This document shows, one piece after another, positions 46,106-57,628 of a stretch of DNA of 64,000 nt. Positions within the stretch are counted from its first letter, which is position 1; each line of letters starts with the position of its first letter. Origin of the DNA: Larix kaempferi (Eukaryota; Streptophyta; Pinopsida; Pinales; Pinaceae); contig BSBM01000602.1 of the NCBI GenBank assembly GCA_027924585.1, positions 7,625,501-7,689,500 of the forward strand. The letters run 5' to 3'. A program made the translations under genes and the position numbers. The notes below the pieces were generated by a model, which had not been told where the DNA came from, searched no databases, and was given only the letters and a program-made list of their open reading frames with translations.

Positions 46106-47600
46106 AACAACAACAACAACAACAATCTGACAGGTATGACTTACAGGTATGTTTTTAAATCTGTTAAGTTTATGATATGTTTGTCTTCATGTTATTGAAT
46201 TTAGTAACAATCTTGATTAATTTTAGACTTGTCTTATCACCCTAGTAAAAGTATGAATGCATGATAGAAAACATTCATTGATTAGAGTTATGACACTTAT
46301 GATTGTACTAATGCACTATGGTGTTGTAAAAGGATAATGTTATCCGCTAACATGAAAGGTACAAATCAAGTTCTATATCAAGACCATGGTGCCATGAAGA
46401 CAAAGACTTATCCATAGTCATGGATCACATAGAAGCTCTACTTAGGAGGTATGTATATTTTGGTTCTACAATGGTTAACTTATGAGTTATGCAGGTCATT
46501 GAATAGAACAAGAAGACATTGGTAGATATAACTAGCAAATATGATAACTAGGTATGTTTTTTCCTATATCAAGTTAGAATCCTACCTTGTGTTAGGATCT
46601 TATACTTTTGTATGAATGATTATTCTTGAAGTTAGAAGTTTAAGTAATCAACGGTTTATGCATATTATGTTTCTTACTTTGATTGATGATATGACTAACC
46701 AGAAGAGTCCTATGGTCAATAAGAATATGCATGAGTAATAGAAGTCCTCCCTGAAACCTTGAATACTGATGCTTGTGATAAATTACCTGTGTGTGAAATG
46801 TTCATGACCATACATGATTAAGATTATTTAGGATCATAATGTTATGATAGTATTGAGATTATACTAATGGATGTATGATTATATATGAGATCTTGAGGAT
46901 GACACTATCATGACACTAGTGCACACTTAAGCATGCATAGTGGTCCAAGATGGATATAATTTCAAGGACAGGTAGTCCAGGAAGCAAAGATCAAGAAGGA
47001 GCACAATCCAATAGTTCCTGCAAGGAAGCAAAGATCCAGAGAGAGCACTCCAGGAAGTAAAGATCAAGAAGGAGTCCACCCTACAACTAAACAAAGATAA
47101 GTATTTGAATTATCATTTCTTACTACCTAAATGATATTGTTCATTCATGTACATACTTATGTTCCTAGATTTAGGTTATGTATTATGCATATTAGAATAA
47201 TTGCATTAATGAACAATATACTACTAATATGCATGTAATGGGTAAGTGGCCTATGGCACTGTACAACATTCCATTGCTACTTATTTAGAATGAAACCTCT
47301 TTGCTAACATGTTGGGAGTTGTGCACACTCTTAAAAAATGTTATGGTAAAGATGGAAGGCATCTAGAAAGTTTCCGTGTGAATACGGGATATGGACAAAT
47401 GTTGTATTGAAGCATTGGCTAAAATAATTGCATGACTATATGACATATGTTTTTATGCGTAAGATTTTGTTATGAAAACTATGAGAAGTTTCCAATCATG
47501 CAATTGAATTTGACTTGTAGGAAAGATCGTGTACAATCACCTACTAGGACAACAACATTTGTCCCAGCAACGAAGTTCATGAAAACTATCTACTGAAGAT
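46106..47600 (+). other. Intron-like replacement of protease/integrase
   Basis: No protease or integrase motif can be read in any frame. The stretch contains AG|GTATGT at 46145-46152, 46447-46454 and 46550-46557, the ideal plant 5' splice site, and TGCAG|GT (46490-46496) and TTGTAG|GA (about 47515-47522) as possible acceptors, with T-rich sequence between. An internal repeat built on AGGAAGCAAAGATC occurs three times at 46978-47085. The origin is unknown. Confidence 0.5.
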
Positions 47601-47639
47601 ATTGAAGAATCTGAAGTTCCCAGGATCCGAGATGAAGTA

Positions 47640-49145
47640 ATGAAAGGATGCCATGATCAAAGAGTACCAATCGATCATGAAGAATGATGTTTGGGATGTG
47701 GTCCCGACAATAGAAGGGAAGTCTGTTGTGACTTCCAAGTGGATCTATAAGATCAAGCATGCTGCAGGTGGTAGCATAGAGAAATACAAGGCGAGGTTTG
47801 TAGCTTGTGTCTTCTCCCGGAAAGAGGGAATAGAATATGAAGAGACTTTTGCTCCTGTAGCCAGATACACTTCCATCAGAACAATACTTGCTTTGGTTGC
47901 AGTGATGAAGTGCAAGATACACCAGATGGATGTCAAGACAGCTTTCTTAAATGGTGTAGTCGAGGAGGAAGTGTATGTGGAGCAGTCGCTTGGTTTTGAG
48001 ACACATGACAGGAAGTCATATGTGTGCAAATTGAAAAAAGCCTTGTATGGATTGAAGCGAGCTCGTAGGAATTGGTATGGTAGGATGGACAGTTCCTATC
48101 CAGTTTGGGCTTTACTAAGAGTAAAGCGGATTCCAACCTTTACTACAAGGTTGAGGAAGGAAATCCAGTTATACTTCTATTGTATGTGGATGACCTGTTT
48201 GTTACAGGTGAGGATAGATTGATTGCCGATACGAAGAGGAAGCTTACTTTCGAGTTCGAGATTAAGGACTTGGGGATGATGCACTACTTTCGAGGCATGG
48301 AGGTGTGGCAGAGTGCAGATGGAATCTTCCTTGGACAAGGGAAGTCTGCAGTAGAGATCCTGAAGCAATTTGGGATGATGGACTGCAAGGCCATGGCCAC
48401 ACCTATGTCATAGAACCTAAAGATTCTGTGTGATGCTTAATCTGAGCTGGTTGATGTCACGATGTATTGACAAATGATTGGGTCCTTGATGTACCTGACG
48501 AACACAAGACCAGATATTTGCTTTGCTGTGAACACAATGAGCCAGTTCCTGACGGATCCGAGAAGTGTTCACCTAGTTGCTGTAAAGCATATTCTGAGGT
48601 ACCTGAAGGGTGCAGTTGACTATGGGCTCAAGTATGATGCGAATCAAAAGTTTAACCTGGAAGGTTATGTTGATTCAGATTGGGCAGGCAGTGTTGTAGA
48701 TAGGAAGAGCACATCAGGGTGTTGATTCAGTATGGGATCAGGTGTGATCTCTTGGTTTAGCAAGTTGCAAACCTGCGTAGCACTGAGTACAGCCGAAGTA
48801 GAGTATGTCACAACTTGTTCGGCTAGTTGTGAGGTAGTATGGCTGAGGAAGCTACTATATGAGCTATTTGATCTCCTGTTGGATGCTGCCTGTATCTTCT
48901 GTGATAACCAGAGTTGTGTGAAGTTGTCTGAGAACCCGGTGTTCCATGACAGGTCAAAGCACATTGAGATCAAATATCACTATATTAGGGACATGGTTCA
49001 GAGAGGAGCAGTGAAGCTCCTGTATGTTGCGACGGACGAGCAGGTAGCCGATTTGTCGACCAAGCCGCTGGCCAGACTGAAGTTTGACTACTTCAAAGAG
49101 AGGCTTGGTGTACTTCTGATCAAGATTCCCTCTAAGGGGAAGTGA
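47640..49145 (+). pseudogene. Copia RT and RNase H
   Basis: RT: VVTSKWIYKIKH, HQMDVKTAFLNG (motif A intact), LYGLKRARRNWYGRMD, then a frameshift near 48090, and in the new frame LGF-type TKSKADSNLYYK and LLLYVDDLFVTGE with an intact YVDD. RNase H: MIGSLMYLTNTRPDICFAV, GYVDSDWAGSVVDRKSTSGC, ALSTAEVEYV, FCDNQSCVKLSENPVFH and IKYHYIRDMVQ. Stops lie at about 47640 (before the ATG), 48411, about 48440 and 48723. The true stop is 49143-49145. The enzyme would make and trim element cDNA if intact. Confidence 0.95.
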
Positions 49146-49340
49146 TGAATCCGGAGACACAGATGCACACAAGCCATTCTCACATGGTGGTGAGATGTAA
49201 GGGCTTAGTGAAGCCTTTCCCGGATGGTCAGAGGAGAGTCCTTCCATGTCGGTGAGTGTAAGTGTTGTGTTATGTGCATCTGGGATGTGTTGTGCAGACT
49301 ATGAGGTGATCTGAAGACGATGAGGTAACGGTATAGTACA
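49146..49340 (+). other. Copia 3' untranslated region
   Basis: No motif beyond GATGAGGTAACG-like words leading into the minisatellite. Confidence 0.6.
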
Positions 49341-49800
49341 CAGGTTTTGCAGAGGCATGTAATAATTCTTGAGATGCTCTTGACAGGTTTTGTACTGACA
49401 TGTAATCAGTCCTGGGAGATCTTGACAGGTTTTGCAGAGGCATGTAATAAGTCCTGGGATGCTCTTGACAGGTTTTCTAGTGACATGTAATCAGTCCTGG
49501 GAGATCTTGATAGGTTTTGCAGAGGCATGTAATAAGTCCTGGGATGCTCTTGACAAGTTTTGCAGTGACATGTAATCAGTCCTGGGAGATCTTTACAGGT
49601 TTTGCAGAAGCATGTAATAAGTCCTGGGATGCTCTTGACAGGTTTTGCACTGGCATATAATCAGTCCTGGGAGATCCTGCAGGTTTTGCAAAAGCATATA
49701 ATTAGTCTTAAGATGCTCTTGCAGGTTTTGCAGAGGCAGTGTAATCAGTCTTGGGAGATCTTGTAGGTGTTGCAGAGGCAGTGTAATCAGTCCTGAGGTG
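49341..49800 (+). repeat. Dimeric minisatellite, 43+42 bp
   Basis: Eleven subunits alternate between type A (CAGGTTTTGCAGAGGCATGT, ...GGGATGCTCTTGA; 43 bp) and type B (CAGGTTTTGCAGTGACATGT, ...GGGAGATCTTGA; 42 bp), an 85-bp higher-order unit. Starts measured at 49341, 49384, 49426, 49469 and 49511 fit 43/42/43/42 exactly. The last three subunits are degenerate. It lies between pol and the 3' LTR. Confidence 0.95.
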
Positions 49801-50013
49801 TACTCACTTGATGGCTTGCTCGTAGAGATGATGAAGAACTACATGGAGGCTAGGCCTACAACCAGCATGAAAAAGGGTCGGCTCTCTAGAACTTCCTATG
49901 ACGAGTAGATTGGAGATTGATTGAGATAGCAGCAGATACGATGACGATGATTTGATGATCCAAAGAAGAAGACTTGTGCTAGAAGACCTGTGTCGAGAAA
50001 TACCTTCCTAGTT
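49801..50013 (+). other. Copia sequence before the polypurine tract
   Basis: Unique sequence with no ORF. Confidence 0.6.
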
Positions 50014-50022
50014 AAGAGGGAG
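50014..50022 (+). other. Polypurine tract, Copia
   Basis: AAGAGGGAG directly precedes the 3' LTR, the plus-strand priming position. Confidence 0.85.
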
Positions 50023-50540
50023 TGTTGATGTATATGTAACTTCGGCATGTATTTCATAAATGTATATTGTATCCCTACAGAGACGTTATTATTCCTCTAT
50101 ACGGAAGTGTCGTAACTTATACAAGAGGGGTTTTTAGACCACCAAGTGTGGGGTCGGCCCTGAGTTGGGTTACCATGGGCTATTAGACTCTCCTAGAGAA
50201 GTCGGCCTTGTTAGGTTATTAGGCAAGTCGAGTTGTGTATAAATAGAGTGAGGGTGTCACTCTATTTCATCATTCACTTACTCATCTATCTCTCACTTGA
50301 GTGATGCGCACTAGTGGAGGAGGAGAAGCTGCTAAGGAGTCTATTTCTTGTACTTGGGTTTTGTATCCTTGCTCTTTCTATCTCAGAGGAAGTTGCAGGG
50401 TTTTTCACCTTCTTGGTTTTTCCCGAGGAAACTCTGTGTCTATTGTCTCTTGTTCTTGTCTCTTATGATTGATATGTTGTGATTGTTATTCTTTCAGATA
50501 AGATCCTAGATCATATTGAATTAATTCTCAAAATCTAACA
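50023..50540 (+). repeat. Copia 3' LTR
   Basis: 518 bp, TGTTGATG...TCTAACA, with a TATAAATAG at 50238-50246. Followed by the CCTGC target duplication. Confidence 0.95.
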
Positions 50541-50545
50541 CCTGC

Positions 50546-51112
50546 AACACATTCACTTCAATAAAAAAGGAATTAAGTTTTATATAAGTCTCAGGGATAC
50601 GTACTGCAAATACAGGAACTTGGAATCTTAGAGTCATTCCCAGTTTCATTTGTACTAAATTCGTCACCATGCATACATCCCAAGCAAGTGTTGGATTGCA
50701 CGCTTTGTTACAAATATTAATAGCAACAATACAACTCTTTTTTATCCTTTTACACTCAAGGATGCCTCATTTCAATTGGATTTTCAAGTTTATGTCCCTA
50801 TTTCCTGGTAGGACCTATTTAAGAGGATATGAAGCTAACTGTTAAGAGATTATGCCTGAGAATATAACCAGCATTGATCCATCTTAAGCCCGGTTCTATC
50901 AAGCACTGAGAGGCATCAAATTTCTTGGTGTAAATTTTCTTCCTAATGTGTAAAAAATTTGAGATTAAAACATTTACCCTCAAGAAATTTAATCCCTCTC
51001 CGTACTTAATAGATTAGGGTTTAAGATGGATCTATGTTGGTTTTAGTTTTTTTTATCTTTATGGAAAATTTAAAATTAAATAGAAATATGTTGTCGAATA
51101 GCTTTATTTAAT
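50546..51112. other. Spacer, no gene seen
   Basis: AT-rich, no repeat or ORF supported. Confidence 0.5.
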
Positions 51113-51220
51113 TTTTTGTTATTGCCACGTCAGTCAGCGTTACCCACGTTACGTGACAAAATATCCACCATACTGGGCTGTAGAGCACCTCGCTACTCTC
51201 GGTGCAATCAAGTGACTTTT
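51113..51220 (-). repeat. Dispersed repeat, inverted third copy
   Basis: The reverse complement matches 33726-33835 over GGTGCTCTACAGCCCAGTATGG and neighbouring bases, with diverged ends. Confidence 0.6.
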
Positions 51221-51971
51221 CTGTGAGTAGAAGAATGCTTTGCTCACAATTGGCACTAAGGTTTGTTCCAACTGTTGTTAGTTTTTGGTTTCTCTGAGTT
51301 GTTCTCCTAGAAAGAGGATGCATGAGTGTTGAAGGAGATTCCTTGCTGGATGGGTGTGCCATGTGGGAGAGATTCCCTTATGTTCATATGACAATTTTCT
51401 TACACCGATGATGCTTGGCATTTTGTATATTTGGTCAGTGTGAGATTATGATAGATTCTATGACAGATATGACATATTCCTCTTACACATTATGAAGCGA
51501 ATTACACATGCTAAGTAGGGTGCATCCCTTGTTACATGTGGTTGTTGATTCCTTTCAGTAAAGATATTATTAGCCATTACTTTTGTAACCATTGTTTCCT
51601 CTCTTATCAGCTTTAACTTAGTAAGGGAGGGAACACTAGTTAGGCTTATATACAGTGAGCTTGAGTAGAGTGATTCTACAAAGAGTGTACTAAGGTTTGT
51701 GAGAAGCCATTGTAGTACCTTGAGGGCAGTATTTTAACATTCTTATTGTGTGAATGAGAAGATAGTGATTATTGTTATAAAATTTTGTTTGTTGTCCACT
51801 ATATTTATTGTGCTAATTTATTAGATCTAGTCTTTATATGCAGCTGTGGAAGATATTCTTATTGTATTTGTCTTATATTTGATCATGTAAAAACCCTAAA
51901 AGATCAATGTTATATTGTACTTGTAAAACATGTAATGCCGGCTCAAGAAGATTCCAAAAGAAATAATAAAT
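51221..51971. other. Spacer, no gene seen
   Basis: No coding or repeat signal supported, apart from possible LTR start sequence near 51908. Confidence 0.4.
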
Positions 51972-52490
51972 AAACAATATTATGTTGCTCCCTAGACAAG
52001 TCAGCCCAGTCAAACAATATTATGTTGCTCCCTAGACAAGTCGGCCCAGTCAAGTAGACAAGTCTGCCCAACAGTGAAAAAGGCCACCCAGGACAAGTAT
52101 AAATAAGGGGTGGCATGTCCTCATTTGGATACCAAGCAAGTGAAGTGAGATCTGCTCCATAAGTGCGCATGGGAGAGTAGCTGCCGCTGGAGGAGGACTT
52201 TTATTTCAAGTTCTATCTTATCTTGTCTTTGTATCTTCTATTCTTGGGGCATCTTTGTATGAGAGAGCTTTAGCTCTTCATTGTATTGACTTTGTAATTT
52301 GTTGACGAATCTATACTGAGAAGTTCTATTGGGTTTTTCCTGTGAAAGGGTTTTCCCGGGATAAATCTTTGTCTATTTTTGAATGTATTTCTTTCAATGA
52401 TCCTTATGCATGCAGTTATTATGATGTGATATGATAAATTGAATGAAAGTCTCACATATTTGCTCTTAAGTAAAGTTCTAACACACTCTT
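51972..52490 (+). mobile_element. Candidate Copia-type LTR
   Basis: A TATA box (TATAAATAA, 52098-52106), then GCGCATGGGAGAGTAG, GGGTTTTTCC and an end TTCTAACA, in the same order as in the Copia LTR at 44110. A 40-bp unit (AACAATATTATGTTGCTCCC...) is duplicated at 51972-52051. The left end was not fixed and no target duplication or primer site was found. A solo or decayed LTR is the likely reading. Confidence 0.45.
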
Positions 52491-53869
52491 GAATTTGCTA
52501 TTTAGCAATTGTGTTTGTATAGATCTGAAATTGGATTAGTGGTTCTAGTTTTTCTGTTTTAGTTGTAGGTAATTCTTTGAGTGTAGTTATGTGTATCATG
52601 TGGATGTAAAATTTCAAGATGTAAAATTACGACATGGTTTTAGAGCTCTACATCTAAGATTCTCCACATCCATGTATGGATTGGACTGTCACCTGTGAGA
52701 GGGAGAATCTTAGTGGATGTGATGCCCATAAGACTCCAAAGATTGGATTGATCCATGCCTGTGAGAGGCACTACGACCATTAGAGGTTGTGGGTTAGATG
52801 CTTGTGTAGCTCCAGTGATTGGAGTGGATTTGTTGCTTGCGATAGGTGCAATGTACTTGTGATAGGTTGATTTCAGTGTCTGATCTGTTTGTTGAAGTGT
52901 ATTCTAGTCTCTAGGTTCCTAGGATGACTACTCTTGGTCTTAGAGAGTGTGACTGTCTATAAGGTGCTTCTAACTTTGCATCATGGAAGTGTCGACTGTA
53001 GGTCTTGTTGTAGGAGATGGATCTTTGGGGGATTGTAAAAGGGATTGCCATTCCTCCAATTAATGCTACTTTGATGGCTGTGTTGACCACCAAGTCAGCT
53101 AGGTGGGAAACCATGTACCATGAAGATAAATGAAGTGTACCTTACAAAATATTCAAGCTTCAAATGACTCAGCAGGGCAATATTGCCCCTTTCTTCTCTT
53201 CTTCTTCTTCATGAAATTGCTGCACCCCTGCGGGGAGTTTGTAAGGATGTGTCCGCATGATGGTCAATGTTTTGTAAAACTTAGTTGCCTAGGACTTTAT
53301 CATTAGGGAATTCCTTTCATCGAGTGTTTTTTCTGCTCGGATAATTAACTTTGCTCTTTAGCAATTTTAATTATTGGAGTTTTTCACTTAAAATTCCTCC
53401 AAAGTGGTGAAAGGCGTTCTAATGATCGAGCCCGTCGGGTGATTAAGGTCTAGGAGTGTTGTATATTACCATGCTAGACATTATCCAAAGTCTTGTGGAA
53501 TTTCATTAAGTTTTGCCTAGTATTTTTAAAAAATTTGTAATTAAAAAATGTCCCTCAACATAAATTGTTGTATTGTAAAAGAGGGATAAGTGTCTCCTAG
53601 TGCCCATAAATAGGGGTACGGGTACTCAAAACCAATGGCTTGAGACCCCCTACACCCTTGGACCAAGTTTGGAGTCAAGTCATTAAGTTTTGATAGGGTT
53701 TTGGCCAAGTTTTCCTAAGTCAGTAAAACAATCAAGAAAAATTGCCTATAATTAAAAATGACAATTTTTTGTAAAGTGTCTAAAGTCACTTGGAAAGGGG
53801 GAATTATGTTTTCCAAAGTCATATTATGCACCAAGAGGGAAATCAAAGGCAAAAATTCCCCCCCCATGT
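52491..53869. other. Spacer, no gene seen
   Basis: A TGGTTTTAGAGC at about 52634 differs from the usual primer site by two bases and could mark another decayed LTR end. Repeated TTGTGATAGG/TGCGATAGG words lie at 52820-52870. Confidence 0.35.
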
Positions 53870-55550
53870 AAAGTTTCAAGAGTTTGAAGTTGTCTCCCTA
53901 AGGGGGGCACCCTCTCTCACCATGGGAATTGAGAAAATTTGAAATAAGCCAAAGCGGGGGGTCCCACCTTCATGATTTCCTCCCTTTGGCCTAGCAATCA
54001 ATTATAAAACATGGGAAGGGGGTTTTGTTCCCCCCATTTTTTGGATTATTAACCCATGGAAGTGTGCCCCCCTTCATGGGCCCCCTTTCTCTTCAAATGA
54101 CAAATATCACTCATGCAAAGGGACTCTCCCCTCTCTCTTTTTCTATAAAAGGAGGTCTCTCCTTCTCATCTGGGTTACAATCTCTTGACTCTTTCAAGCT
54201 CTCATTCTCTCTCACTCTCTTGCTCTCATTTTGCTCTCATTTTTGTGAGCCATTGTAATTTCCATCCATTTTGGCTCTCTAATAAAAATATTTGGAGGAA
54301 AGCTGGTGTTTCTTTCTGTTCCATGGTGGTTTGGTGTTGTGCTCCATTGTTGCTCAAGCTATTGGAGGCCAAAGAGGCAAATTTCTTTGCCTTGGTGAGA
54401 TCTATTCATTTTTGTTTAAATTTCACAAGTTTTTAGATTTTGTAGTTAAGAAGTTCATTCTTTCTTGGTTGAATAACATGATTTCTTAATTCATTGTTTG
54501 AAACATACATTTTATTAGTTTGTGTAGCAAAATCTATCAAGTTGCAGGTTACCAAAATTTGGAGAGTGGAATTCCTCGGTTGGATGCCCCATTGCTTGAA
54601 AGCCTTAAGAGAAAAGGACATTTTTTCCTCGCTTTCCACTAAAATTTCTGCACATTTTTTTACATCTTATTTACACTTTAGAATATTATTTAAAATACTC
54701 ATTTTCATAAGTTATTTTGAGTTAGTTAATCTACAAAATTTTCAGAAATTTATGTACATAATTTTACACTAATATTCAGTGTCCCAAAGTGATTTTGGGC
54801 ACTCTTTACTGTATATTTGCTTGTTGTTTTGTGCAGGTTCTTAGCAAAATAAAGAGAGACTCTGCCAAAATTTTGGTAGAAAAGAGTTCAAAAGACCCCC
54901 AAGATTCCCTACTTCAAAGGACAATGCCAAGAGGGGCCCAAAACCCCTTTCCTTTTCTCTTTCTCTCAAATTTCTGCTGCAAAATTCTTTTTCTCATTGT
55001 AAGGGCCAAGAGAATCTCTTGAGCCCACTTTCCATTTCCTCTAAGTTTCAAATATTATCTCAAAATTTTATTTAAGCCTCTCATTGCATGCAAAGGAAGT
55101 TGGGCTTTGCCCACTCTTGCATAGCAAAAGAAGAAGGCTAGGATTTAGATTTTCATTTATAATCGCAAGTTTTTTTTTTGCTCCACTTTGTCCATTCGGA
55201 AGAGGATTGAGTGGAGGGTATCAGTTTGTTTTTGCTTTCATTTCTTTATTTCTGCCCACACCTTGCAAGAGAAGTGTCTCTGCCCATCCTTGCAATATTG
55301 TGTCGGCTAGATTTTGTTTAAAGTTCATTTTTAATTATTTATTTCAAGTAAATAAATCTTGTCCCACTTTTGCCCCGTATTTCCTCCCCTTGCTGGTTTT
55401 TCCAATCCCGAGTGAAAAGAAAGGGCAAAAGTTCGAGTTGGCTAGTTTTAATAGGCACTTTAACAGCTTATTTTGAAATTGAGAAAATAAGGATTAGTTG
55501 TGGAGCTAGAGGGGTAGAGGCTGAAGGGAGCCTCATGGCACAAATTAGCC
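53870..55550 (+). promoter_or_regulatory. TATA and pyrimidine-rich promoter-like block
   Basis: TATAAAAGG at 54144-54152 is followed by a long CT-rich stretch (TCTCTCTCACTCTCTTGCTC), like a plant core promoter with Y-patch or the promoter part of a long Gypsy LTR. No protein-coding frame with a recognisable domain follows within 1.3 kb. LTR ends could not be placed. Confidence 0.35.
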
Positions 55551-55840
55551 TTCCAGTTTCTGGAAAATCAGATACAGTGAAGTGCATATTTTGGGACTGC
55601 CGATTCGCTAGAGATTGCTGGCAGTACACATAGGATCAACACTCTTCTTTATTTCAAGAAAAGGTGCATTGGAGAACTGCAATCCTTGTTGACTGTAGAT
55701 ATCTACTGCTTGCTGACTTCACAGGAATTTGGCACTACCTCCGAGTTACTGCATTGTTCACCATATGGAAGCCAAGGTGCAAGTTTATTTTTGATAACGA
55801 GGTCAGCTCAATTCAGTGTTTGTGTTGTAACTGGAAGGAA
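55551..55840 (+). pseudogene. LINE zinc-binding RT C-terminus, 5' part
   Basis: Reads KCIFWDCRFARDCWQYT, then after a stop WHYLRVTALFTIWKPRCKFI, the pattern of the zf-RVT region that follows RT in plant LINEs (Cys...Cys, Trp, then IWK.RC..IF). RT itself is missing. The reading is interrupted by the LINE inserted at 55861 and resumes at 57289. Confidence 0.65.
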
Positions 55841-56260
55841 GAGGTATGTATGCAATTGTTTTTTTAACCAAAATGGATAGAAATTTTTATTATATTAGAC
55901 AAAGTGGCTGGGCCACACATCAAAATTACATCTGTCTGAATAATATCTGATTGTCCAGACTTCACCGTAACTAATGCAGAAGCTAGACTATCTTTGCAAA
56001 CCACAAAACATCCTCCTGACTGAGGGAATTTAAACATTCTACTATCCAATCTATTACTATAAATGCGATAGAAAGTTCCTGACAACTACACAAAATTGCA
56101 AAACATTCAACAAATAAGAGAAATTGGAGAATGAGCCCTCTCCATAGAGCGTGCCTGGAAATGCCTGTTCGACCTTAAGCATATGAGATTTGCCTGCTAC
56201 CATGTTCATCTGGTTCTCCATCATTCCAAAGCGACACAACAGCTTCTGTATTGTCCATTC

Positions 56261-56773
56261 CTAAGAATCGAATCTCCTTGTAAACTCAGCTTCCTGGGTT
56301 CTGTGCTCCCTCCGTTCTTGAGCAGCTTCTCTTTCAATTTGACTGAGTTGTTCTTGATACCTATGTTTGTTGTATCTCATACGATGCTTCAGAGTGGCAA
56401 CCTTGTGCTGGAGAACCTTAACTTCCGCCGAGACCCTCTGTATTCCATGCTCTGGGCAGCAATTAGCACTAGAATCACTGTCAGACATTATGCAATTCTC
56501 AAGTTGTTCCCTCCAGAAGGTGGGCCGAGGATTGTAGATTTGCCATGAACAACCCTTCGAATACCAATTCACCAGACAATTGACACAATGTGACCAAAGC
56601 CTAGTCAGGGAACGCCAAGGTTTAAATGTGCTCCTCCCACATTCCCGTATGATGAGGCTATCTTTCATCTTTAACTCCATCCTGCAAACATCAACTCTCA
56701 CCTCATACTTGAGTACCTGATTCATCGTGGGATTTATCATTGAAAGGAATGAATTTGATATACCGTACTGCAT
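56261..56773 (-). pseudogene. Unknown ORF after LINE RNase H
   Basis: A 170-codon frame with a Trp/Cys-rich middle and a charged C-terminal helix (EVKVLQHKVATLKHRMRYNK, then QIEREAAQERREHRTQEAEF) that should form a short coiled coil. It lies downstream of RNase H inside the LINE insert, so it may be the tail of ORF2 or a third ORF. Not recognised. Confidence 0.4.
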
Positions 56774-56879
56774 TTACTAGAGCACAGCTGCCTTCGCCAC
56801 CTATTGCCCTGATATCCCAAGTTTTTCCCACATTCTAACATCATATTGCATGACGAACACACTTGGTGCTATGATGATT

Positions 56880-57268
56880 GCATAAAATTCCGGGCTTTGT
56901 TAATTCATCAACAACTCCTGTTTGAGTCTGGCCATCCGATTTGCATGGGCATCTGCATCTTTATTTAGACCCCGCGGAATATGAAAAAGCCGATATCCTT
57001 GAAGAGATTTCAGGAGAGAGTTCACTCGGGCGATAACTCATTGCAAATGAAAATGTTTTGGTTCTACTTTGGCATGACATAGGCTAATGATATAGTATGA
57101 ATCCCCAAATATATAGACCTCTGAGACCCCTTCCTGCTTCACAATTGACAACCCTTGCAGAATAACCAAAGCCTCTGCTTGGTTGTGGTTCTACCTAAAC
57201 CCCAGGCGAATCCAAAAATTATTTGTCCTTCGGGATCAAGGAGAGTCCCTCCCGCTCCTGCTGCCCCC
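56880..57268 (-). pseudogene. LINE RNase H in the inserted copy
   Basis: Minus-strand reading: AGAGGTLLDPEGQIIFGFAW, then after a frame change NQAEALVILQGLSIVKQEG (catalytic Glu), VYIFGDSYYIISL (catalytic Asp) and GLNKDADAHANRMARLKQE (final Asp). One stop after HFHLQ and the frame change inactivate it. Plant LINE RNase H domains sit at the C-terminus of ORF2. Confidence 0.8.
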
Positions 57269-57288
57269 GAGGTATATATGCAATTGTT

Positions 57289-57470
57289 GGTTGAAGGCTT
57301 AGCATCTTTATGCAATTGTTGGATAAAGATTTTCTTCTCATTAAAGATGCTAAAGACCTAGATGCTATGGCATATTCTGATTTTATTCCTGCTTTATTGG
57401 TGTTGAGTAAGAGGATATATTTATGATTGTGTATACCCTTCCAATTTTTCCTCTTCATTTGTAAATATTT
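57289..57470 (+). pseudogene. LINE zinc-binding RT C-terminus, 3' part
   Basis: Continues the older plus-strand LINE after the insertion (CNCWIKIFFSLKMLK, then stops). Ends in AT-rich sequence. Confidence 0.4.
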
Positions 57471-57628
57471 CTATGTTAATATAAGATGTATTTTAAAAAA
57501 TAATCTCTGAACTACTGTAAAAATGAATGGAAACCCACATTGTATGATGGATCTCATCAAGAAGGGTTGGAACTATGTCTAGCATCAATAGTCAGTTCTT
57601 GTCCAGGAAAGAATTCATTTGTGGGAAG

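Larger units (their letters stand above)
44105..50545 (+). mobile_element. Ty1/Copia element lacking protease and integrase
   Basis: Two LTRs, an initiator-tRNA primer site, gag, RT-RNase H, a polypurine tract and a 5-bp target duplication CCTGC (44105-44109 and 50541-50545) define a complete insertion of 6431 bp. Between the gag zinc knuckle (46100) and the RT (47650) the expected protease and integrase are absent and replaced by noncoding, intron-like sequence. Gag and RT carry several stops and at least two frameshifts, so the copy is dead and may come from a non-autonomous family. Confidence 0.95.
55841..57288 (-). mobile_element. 5'-truncated LINE with 20-bp target duplication
   Basis: The insert 55861-57268 is flanked by direct repeats GAGGTATGTATGCAATTG.. 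(55841-55860) and GAGGTATATATGCAATTG.. (57269-57288), 19 of 20 identical. On the minus strand it starts inside RNase H and ends in a poly(A) run next to the left repeat, as expected for target-primed LINE insertion with 5' truncation. Confidence 0.88.

Noticed and set aside
49341-49800. Regular repeats as a CRISPR array
   Set aside because: Subunits are similar over their full length with no unique spacers, and the context is a plant retroelement.
51908-52490. Complete solo LTR TGTTA...TAACA
   Set aside because: The 5-bp flanks do not match and the left end is uncertain; kept only as a candidate.
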